From Neospora caninum Liverpool (Eukaryota; Apicomplexa; Conoidasida; Eucoccidiorida; Sarcocystidae), in contig NC_018395.1 of the NCBI RefSeq assembly GCF_000208865.1, forward strand, positions 6,372,839 to 6,436,838: DNA of 64,000 nucleotides. The letters are read 5' to 3'. Each line of letters starts with the position of its first letter. Positions within the stretch are counted from its first letter, which is position 1. Of the stretch, positions 56,701 through 64,000 are shown piece after piece. The translations under genes were made by a program, and so were the position numbers. Below the pieces are notes generated by a model that made no database searches, was not told the DNA's origin, and saw only the letters and a program-made list of their open reading frames with translations.

Positions 56701-58872
56701 AGGACCGTGGCAACGGCGAGCAGAACTCGAGAGGCACGCACGACCAAGAGCAAGACGAAGTCTCAACCGTGTGCAGCAGCTTGGAGAGCGAGGACGACAA
56801 CCAGACTGCAGGCGCTTGGAGGAACCGCGCCCTGGGGCGCCTTCTAACGTGAGGTTTCTGACCAGTCCGCGAAGCGGAAACCTTGAATGTACGCAAAGAA
56901 TTTTATGCACGTGACAGCGCACAGCTGTAGATCCGGCAATTCCGTCTATACATGCAGAGATGTTATATATATATATATATATATATATACGGAAAAAAAC
57001 CTTACCTGCGAAGAGAGAGAAGGGGAAATAGAATGATATATTTAGATGCGGTGCATGTGTCTGTGAAGTTACGGACGCGGAATCCGTCCAAGGAGGATTG
57101 GTGCCCAGATGTGTATATGGACGTGGATACGCGGTTGTGCATTCCAGTTGCGAATGTCCCAGTAAACGGACCTCTTACACCGGACGATGGGTGTCTTTGT
57201 GGTGCGTACATACATCCAAAAGACATGTAACGGAATGCAGCGAATGTGCCTGTGCACACTCTCCAGCAATCCTGTCTACGTCTGCCTCACACTGGCGCTA
57301 TCGTCCTTGTTCTTTGAGGTGACGGCGATTCAGTTCTGGGCGACGAGATACTTTGACGAAGAACTGCATGTGAGAATAGACGCGGCGGAAAAAGAAGTAA
57401 CAGAACGAGAGGAACCGCAGGAGAGAAGGCGAAGGGGCACGGGAGGTGTGGGCGCACGCGCAACCGAAAAAGAGGAAAATCGCAACCCAGCAAAGAGCGA
57501 GGAAAGGAGAGCGCCTCCGCGGGAGCGTGGAGAGGGACGGGCAAGAGGGAAGCGAGACGCCTGGCGAAAAACCTGAGCTCGGCAGACACGCGGAGAGAAC
57601 GAAGCCGGAAATCGAACACGTCTGCAGAGACACCGAAAAAACGGAAGGCAAAGAAGCTGCGAGACATCCAGGCGGGAGGTTCGGAGAAAGGGGTTGGAGT
57701 TTTTGAGAGGCCTCGAGGGACCAACGAGACTGGAAGACTGGCAAAACTTGCCGTGGCCTGAGAGAAGATCGCCGTTCAAGTTCGCGGCGCGGCTCTGTCT
57801 CTGTGTTGCCGCACGTTTCACTCCTTTCGTATCCTTTCTTGGTGTGTTCCTCCATGCTTTTCAGGCCGACACAGCTACCGTCTTGATCAGTTTCTCGGCG
57901 ACGGCGGCAACGGCGCCTGCAGTTGGGATCCTTGTCGGAGCCTTATTGATGGACTGGCTGGGAGGCTATCGAGAGACGCCCGAGCAGCGATGCCGAGCGC
58001 TGCTCTGCCTTCTCGTTCTCTCCTTCACCTGCGTGGTTCTGGGCCTCTGCGCCGCGTACTGCGCTCTCACGTTCTGGCCGTCTCTCGCATTGATTTGGTT
58101 CATCCTGTTTTTCGGTGGAGGCATCTTGCCGACTGCGAGCGGGCTCCTCCTCGCGTCAGTCGACGAGGATCTGCGAACGAAAGCCTCCGGAGCAGCCACG
58201 CTCTTCTACACGCTCTTGGGCTACACGGCAGGGACGTTTCTTCCTGGAGTTGTCAGCGACTCGATCGGAACCAAGGGAGGCATGCAGGTACCGAACTCCT
58301 CGCATGCAGGCTTCGGAACTATTAGGCATGTGCCGTATAATTACATATATGCATGTATATCTATATTTATATGGGTGTAGATAGGTAAGGGCGTTCATGC
58401 ATAAAAACAAATCTGTCGCAATTGCGGTGACGTGTATATAGGGTTTGATTCCATTATGTTCATGAGACCTTTCAAGTAAGCAGAAAGAGAGGACAAACGA
58501 GCATGACACGAAGGCGAAAACACGAATCGCTGACTCGAGAGGGCCTCGCACGCTTCGTGTCTCGGAATGGCCCACGACTGCAAAAGAAGCGAGAACTCGA
58601 GAAAAGAGGATCTGCGGACATGACTCGAGTGGTCGTGTGCGTTGTTTCCCCTGTTTGTATTTGCTGGACAGATGATTCTTCTCTGGTCACTCTCTGGATT
58701 TGCATTCCTTCTCCTCGCCACGGCGTTTGCCTCTCGCCGTAAAGCTGAAGACGCCGAGGCCGACGAAAACGTGGAAACAGAGGAATCGGAAAACGAGAAG
58801 TCGCTCGAGGCGAGGTCGAAGACAGGCGCGCGCAGCAAGAGCACGAAACAAAGCGAGACGGAAGATGTGTAA
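47709..58872 (+). CDS. Spinster-like major facilitator transporter with giant central loop
   Basis: Six exons join in phase: 47709..49863, 50345..50646, 50928..56848, 57267..57369, 57865..58287 and 58672..58872 (3,034 residues from the ATG at 47709; the frame is open further upstream). About 675 disordered residues precede helix 1 (ALILGIQMTLNIDNGVVPAV), directly after an EEDD acidic repeat. Helices 2-6 follow to about residue 860, with an Arg-bearing helix 4 (SRFLIGFSQTAFVVYAPVWV) and the loop VDKFAP typical of spinster-type members. A loop of roughly 1,930 residues then separates helix 6 from helix 7 (VCLTLALSSLFFEVTAI). Helices 7-12 include GALLMDWLGG, an intact motif-A-like loop. The first motif A (CPFCARCLEAVRPQR) lacks the usual Gly and Asp. 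Spinster proteins export lipids or small organic solutes; the substrate here is unknown. The C-terminus is short and charged. Confidence 0.88.
49626..49673 (+). repeat. 12-bp coding repeat, (EEDD)4
   Basis: Four perfect copies of gaggaagacgac encode an acidic run immediately before transmembrane helix 1 of the transporter. Likely to vary in length between strains. Confidence 0.9.
50798..50817. repeat. TA microsatellite in transporter intron 2
   Basis: A pure TA run inside the intron 50647-50927 of the transporter gene. Confidence 0.85.
56035..56077 (+). repeat. 9-bp coding repeat, Gly-Arg-Gly type
   Basis: Four to five copies of ggaagaggt encode alternating Gly-Arg-Gly (GRGGRGGRGGREG) within the giant cytoplasmic loop of the transporter. 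RGG-like tracts are known RNA-binding or arginine-methylation sites in other proteins; here that is only a possibility. Confidence 0.8.
56965..56990. repeat. TA microsatellite in transporter intron 3
   Basis: A pure TA run inside the intron 56849-57266, about 115 bases after the donor. Confidence 0.9.
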
Positions 58873-59456
58873 CGCGGAGAGACAGGACACGACGCACGGG
58901 CACGAAGGGCCACGGCAAAGGGACACCACAGGACAGGAACAAAACGGGTCAAAAACCGTGGTTTTCTACCGTTCCATTTTCCGTCTGAATCGCCGTTCTG
59001 GCTTTTTCCCGATTTTCTCTATTCAAGCTTTTTCCTTCAACTCATTTTTCATCACTTTTTTACTTTTTCCCTCTCTTCCGCGTAGTTGTCTGGCTGAGAA
59101 GAGACGACGCAAACCTTTAGCGGGACGCACTGCCAGAGAAGCCTGCAGCTCCCCTCTCCTCTCCTTCGCTTCGATTTTCAACGGCGTCTCGAGTTCCGCC
59201 GGTTTCTTCACCGTCGTCGCGCCGAGCGAAGGAGCGGCTCTGCCTTCTGCTCTTGCGGATGTAACGACATCTCTGTACTTCTCTGCCTCTCTAGGTCTCT
59301 CTCTACAGAACGACCGTCGCCCGCTAGCGCTGTCTCGCTCCCTTTTGCTCTCTTTTCTCACTTTCTGGCTTTGCTCCCCACCTGCTCATCCACCTGTCTC
59401 TCCTACCCATTTCGACGTCTACGAGAAATTACTTCTCCCTCACCCTACAAATGGAT

Positions 59457-59458
<2 letters not shown>

Positions 59459-59491
<33 letters not shown>
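59459..59491. repeat. TA microsatellite
   Basis: About 16 TA repeats followed by ACATACATATGCATATACA in the convergent spacer. Confidence 0.9.
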
Positions 59492-59495
<4 letters not shown>

Positions 59496-60057
59496 CATAT
59501 GCATATACACATATAGAGAGAGGTGTATGTCTATTTATACACGTAGGAACGTTTATTTATGTATTGCTTCCTGACCATGTCTCTGTGTGTAGTTTATTTT
59601 GTCTCGACCGCGTTGCCTCTCTGTTCTCCCGCGACTTCTCTCCGGGCTCCTCTCTCTCCTCTGCCGCCTAGAGGCAGCGAGACGCAAATCGGATGCTTTG
59701 AACGGAAACGGGAGACGCGAAAACTGACCAGCTTAAGTTCTTTTACCGCTCTCACGCAGAAACCGTCCAGATATGAGTGTGACAAAGCGAACCGCTGGAA
59801 ACACAACAGACTGGCGGCGTTCGGAGGAAAAGAAAAAGCCAAATACGCCAACTCTCCAAGCATCACTCTCGGGCGCTGTTCAATCCGGCACGAACCTTCG
59901 CGCGCATTTGCGATTCACTCTTCTGCGCCGTTAAGAACAACACAACCCCTTCTTCACACGAACAGTCGAACCTGGAAAACCTGGAGGCACTACATATAAT
60001 GCATGTATAGACACACGGAAAGATATGTATAATGCATGTATACATACATGCAAAGCT

Positions 60058-60060
<3 letters not shown>

Positions 60061-60096
<36 letters not shown>

Positions 60097-60153
60097 GAAA
60101 CAGATGGATATAAAGGCTGACATATACAGAGACATTAATATATATATATATAT
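60061..60153. repeat. Pair of TA microsatellites
   Basis: A 32-base TA run (60061-60092) and a shorter one (about 60138-60152), separated by unique sequence, just beyond the stop codon of the minus-strand kinase and probably in its 3' untranslated region. Confidence 0.85.
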
Positions 60154-60253
60154 CCCAGGCTGTATAATCTTTTGTGAGTGGATCGGCATAGGTACAAATG
60201 CATATTTCTGGCCGAATAACTTCTCCGGTTTCGATTTTCTTAGCTTCCTGGTT

Positions 60254-63200
60254 TTATGCGCCGGACCTGTCTCCCTTCTGCAAAGCCATCCGCTTTCTCT
60301 TCTCCCCCGCTGCGCGGTTTGAGACGCCTTCGCGCTTCTCTCGGTGGAGCTTGAGGAGGCACTGGCCGAGTTTGTGGGCTGCGAACGACGAGCACGTCTC
60401 TTCCCAGGTCCAGTTTTCTTTCTGCTTCAACGCGAAAAGGTGCAGAAACAGAAGCCCCGTTCGGCCCCAAAGCAGTCTCTCGTTCTTGCTCAAAACGTGG
60501 GCCTCTTGCACGCAAATGGACCGCGCCAGGTCGTCTCCACACGACGCCAGCAACTGCCAGGGAGACACCGCGCGAGACGACTGAGGCGGACTTCGAGGCG
60601 AGGAGGAAGCAATCGGAGAAGAGAGCTGAGAAAGAGAACAAGGAGACGAGGACGATGCAAAAGGTACTGGATGCAAGTGTTTTTTGCATGTCCCGTTGGT
60701 GTCCGTGTTCTCAGAGTCGTCGCCGCTGCTCTCGGCGTCGCTCTCGCGCGTTTCGTCCTGTGCCTTCCTCTTCTTCTCGTCTGCGACTGTGTCCGTCGCC
60801 TCGACCTCGCCGCCGGCGCCGACAGAGCTAGAAGCCCGCGGGGAGGGCGGGGACGCGAGTGCGTGCCGTTCCGCAGCCGAAGTCAGCGAGGCCGAGAAAG
60901 AAGCAGAAAGGCCGTGGAGAGCGCCCGTGAACCACGCATGCGGGCGTCGCGCCACAGAGCCATACCCTCCACAGAGTGCGCTCGCCTCGCAGCCCGACCC
61001 GAGAGAAGAAGTGAGAGGACACGCCGAAAGGCGAGGAGCGGAGCTTGCAGTAGGACCACTGGGAGGCACGTTGTGACGCAGCCGCTTGTTGCGGCTGCGC
61101 CGGTGTTCTGCTGGCAGGTGGAGATTGGCGAACCCTGGAAGCGCGTCAATTAGGTCAAAGATCGCGCGCCCTGAAGTCGCAAACCAGGGATGGCCAAGAG
61201 CCTCCGCAGGCAGGAGACGCTCAGGAGCCTGATAAGACAAGAGCGCCGCCAGGAGGTTCCAGAAAGAAGGTGAGAACGCGTGGGACGCGCCGGACGAAAG
61301 CGCGACCGCAGAGTCTCGCTGTAGTCGATAAATGCGCTCTGCGAGGCTGCAGACAGTCATGCGGGACGAGACACAGAGGCAGCCACACATGAACCAGTAA
61401 GGCACATTGACGGAAGCTCCTTGCTGCTGCGAACTCCTTTCTGTTCCGATTCGTTGCCTCTAATCCCGTCCGCCTCGGCGTCTCCACACCTTTTTCTGTC
61501 GCCTCTCTCTCCAGTCACAGCCTGCCTCACTGCCGGGAAGCCGCCTGCGAGCATCCCTCGCAAGACACCCCCCTCCGACGGAGACCGACTCTCCAGCTCC
61601 TGCGTGCCTTCACAGTTTTCATCTCTCGTCGCTTCTTTTGCCTTTTTCGTCTCCACGTTCGCCTGTCCTATGGGTGTTTCTCTCTCTTCCTCTCGCTTCT
61701 CTCTTTTCCCCCCTTTCTCTATCTCTTCCTCTCTTCTTGTCCTCTTCCCCTCTTCTCTCTCTTTCTCTCTGATTCCCTTGCACTTTGGTCTCACCTGCAG
61801 TCGCACGTCCAGGCGGTTTGGCGCGCAATGACCCAGTTCCACGCCATCTTGTGAAGCACCTTTTTGTCCTCTTGGTCGAGTTCGTCGGGGGATCTGCCGA
61901 TCCACTGCACGGCGTGCGCCTCGCCCTTCTTCTCCAGGCGCCGCTGCTCCTCCTCGTTCCGGATGCGAAACAATCCGTGACCGACGGCCTGACAGACGTC
62001 CTGCGTAGCCGCCCAGTACGCGCCAAGCTCCGCGTGCTGCTCTGCCCATGCCGCGACGAAAGACGGAATCGGCAGAAAGGGCGAGGCTGCGCCTGGATCG
62101 TTCACCTCGTCCTCTCTGTCTCCCGAAGGCGCAGCTGACAAACACTGCGGGGAGACGGGCGCGCCGGCCGAACGCCGCGCCTGCCGGTCTGCGCTCGCCG
62201 GGATCTCAGGCGCGTCCTTTTGAGGCTCTTCAGGCGCGTCCTTTTGAGGCTCTTCAGGCGTGTCCTTTTGAAGCTCCTCAGGCGCGTCCTTTTGAGGCTC
62301 TTCAGCCGCATCCGTGGCGTCTCGCCTCTTCTCTGCATTTTCGCGAGACCGCGGGCGACACCGGCCCCGTCGCCCTCTCGCCGGGGACTTTGGGCCTCCG
62401 TCTCCGTTTTCCCCCGGCCTCGCGGCGTCTGCGACCTGCCTCGCGGAGCCGCGCGTTCTCGGGCCCGCACGCAGGAGAGCACTCGGCGCTGCTGCCGGCG
62501 ATTCGGCCTCCTGCTCTCCCCCTGGCGGCCGCGCCGAACGGCCTCGCCGCGTGCGAGCCGCCTCGCCCTCTGCCGCAGAGACTGGTGGTGCAGACGAAGA
62601 AGCGGACTTCGGGAGGTTTGATTGAGCGTCTAGGCTGGGTGCCTTTTTGTCGAGTTCGTGTTTCCTTTCTTCTCGGAGACGCAGGAGAATCAGGCGCGCT
62701 TGTCGTTCGGCTTCTTCAAAGTGACGGCTGCCTTCTGCAGTTCCGCAAAGACAGACGTCCTGGTCTGTCTGCGCCGCGGAGGTCGACAGCCGCGAGGCGC
62801 GCAGGAACGAGGGAGGACAGCAGCAGCCGCCGCCCTTGGCTAGCTCGGCAAGCGTCACGCCGAAGCTCCAGGCGTCCGCGTGTTTGGTGATGGGCAGATG
62901 GAGCCCAGGGGCTGCAGCCGCGGGCCTGCGCGACTCGCTTCCGTTCGCCTCTCTCTGTCTCCATGCCAAGGCAGTCGCCGAGACTCTAGCCCCTTCTCTT
63001 TCCTTCTTTAGCCTCGCCGAATCTGCCAGGCGCCGCGATTCCAGAGCCGGTCGGTGTCTGCCCTCGCCCTTCTCAGCTTCCTCTGTCGCCCTGTCTTCCG
63101 CGCGTTCATCGTCGCCATCTGTTCCTGTCTCCTTCTTTTCTCGCTGTCCGTCCTGTCCTCCCTGTCCATTCTTTCCTTCACCGTCTCCCTCCTTTTCGCG

Positions 63201-64000
63201 ATGCGCGCCTTCCTCAGGTTCCTCGCGTCTCCTCTTCTTTTCGACTCTCTCGTCTCTCTCGGGATGCGCAACTCGAGACGCCGCTGACTTTCGGGCTGAC
63301 GCGCTCGACGAAGACAGGGCTGCGAGCGCCTGAGAAGATTCAGGCGGAGGCCCAGGCGCCTTGCGCACGCCCTGCGAAGACAGCGGCAAGATGCCTTGAC
63401 ACTTCTTCAGCTGCCGGAGCCAGGCACGCTCGCGATGGCGAGCTGTGAGATCTTTCTGAGACGTCGCGGTGGTCACTGCGTGGCGCGTGCCGGTGCTGAG
63501 GAGCGACGAGTGACGTAGGGACGAGCAGGACGGCAGCGAGTTCGGTGCAGAGGACGCAGAAGCCGAAAGCGAGGCGGTAGAAGACGCAGGCGCGGCGGCA
63601 GGGAGGAGTCGACCCGTCCTTGCAGCCTCCGGCTTGGCGCTCAGGTTCAGCCCCTCCCGTGCTGCGCCCTTCGCCCCACTGTCTCCGGAGCAGGGCGCAT
63701 CCAGCGCGCGGTGTCGCCTTCGCGCCAAGTCTTCTGCAAATCCCTCTGTTTCCCGCCGGCGCTTGAGACAGCCCTCTCCGCCTTCTCTCCCTCCAGCTTC
63801 GCCCTTTTCGACCTTTCGTCTCTTGGGCCCGACCTCCCCTTCGCCGGCGCTTCTCTGCCTGGCGGGTTCCTTCCCTTCGCCGTCTCGAGGGCTCCTCTCT
63901 CGGCGCGCGTCACTCACCCGTCCCTCGGCCGGCCGCGGCGCGCCCGGCGGGACGTCGCGGAGTCTGCCGAATTTGTCGAAGCGCAGAGCCTCCGGCGCAT
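60254..64000 (-). CDS. Protein kinase with very large insertions, C-terminal part (truncated by window edge)
   Basis: Two minus-strand exons: 61795 to beyond 64000 (donor TGCAG/GTGAGA) and a terminal exon from roughly 61430 down to the stop at 60254-60256. The joining acceptor is uncertain: the best AG (ttcgcag, exon from 61429) is one base out of phase, while one giving correct phase lies at about 61434. Kinase subdomain IX is clear (KHADAWSFGVTLAEL, near 62.86 kb), as is subdomain XI with its Arg (LLSYQAPERLLPAEALGHPWF, near 61.2 kb). At the right edge EALRFDKFGRLRDV resembles the stretch just before a DFG motif, but no DFG follows. Inserts of about 360 residues separate this from subdomain IX, and about 350 more follow IX. 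The tail after XI is about 310 residues. The N-lobe and HRD lie outside the window. It may be a divergent Ser/Thr kinase or a pseudokinase. Confidence 0.75.
62207..62302 (-). repeat. 24-bp coding repeat, PQKDAPEE type
   Basis: Four tandem 24-base copies (starts 62207, 62231, 62255, 62279 on the plus strand) encode EEPQKDAP-type octapeptides within the insertion after kinase subdomain IX. One copy carries Leu for Pro and Thr for Ala. Likely length-variable between isolates. Confidence 0.9.

Larger units (their letters stand above)
58873..60253. other. Convergent intergenic region between transporter and right-edge kinase
   Basis: The transporter (plus) and the kinase (minus) end towards each other, so both 3' untranslated regions lie in these 1.4 kb. 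The region is AT-rich with three microsatellite blocks. No supported gene. Confidence 0.75.

Overview
This window is nuclear DNA of a coccidian apicomplexan, most likely Toxoplasma gondii or a close relative (Hammondia, Neospora). I infer this from short GT-AG introns, exons packed with Glu/Arg/Gly and Ser/Pro low-complexity sequence around small conserved domains, long intergenic spacers with many TATATA runs, and repeated TGCATGC motifs. No bacterial, plasmid, viral, CRISPR or transposon features were recognised. Exon joins were chosen by eye from splice-site sequence and reading phase. Where neighbouring exons agree in phase I treat the model as good; 5' ends are the weakest part.

Layout. 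(1) A PDK1-like AGC kinase on the minus strand enters from the left edge (coding 1-1923, C-terminal part outside the window). (2) After a 6.7 kb divergent spacer comes a plus-strand CELF/Bruno-like RNA-binding protein with the order RRM-RRM-WW-RRM (8606-11397). (3) A minus-strand membrane protein with a Stum/SPEC3-like two-helix N-terminus (13804-15015, first exon unresolved). (4) Two plus-strand multi-pass membrane proteins with no family I recognise (18864-21537 and 24282-25448). (5) A plus-strand protein with a signal-anchor-like helix and an acidic body (about 26061-28551). (6) A giant low-complexity protein of about 3.7-3.8 thousand residues in eight phase-consistent exons (28867-43971). 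(7) A 12-helix spinster-like major facilitator transporter with a long N-terminal extension and a central loop of about 1,900 residues (47709-58872). (8) A minus-strand protein kinase with very large insertions (60254 to beyond 64000, N-lobe outside the window).

The genes do not form a pathway or operon, as expected for a nuclear apicomplexan locus. Several are typical of the group: ordinary conserved domains carrying very large disordered insertions. The most interesting objects are the transporter with its giant loop, the split and possibly catalytically altered kinase at the right edge, the Stum-like membrane protein, and the WW domain inside a CELF-type RRM protein.
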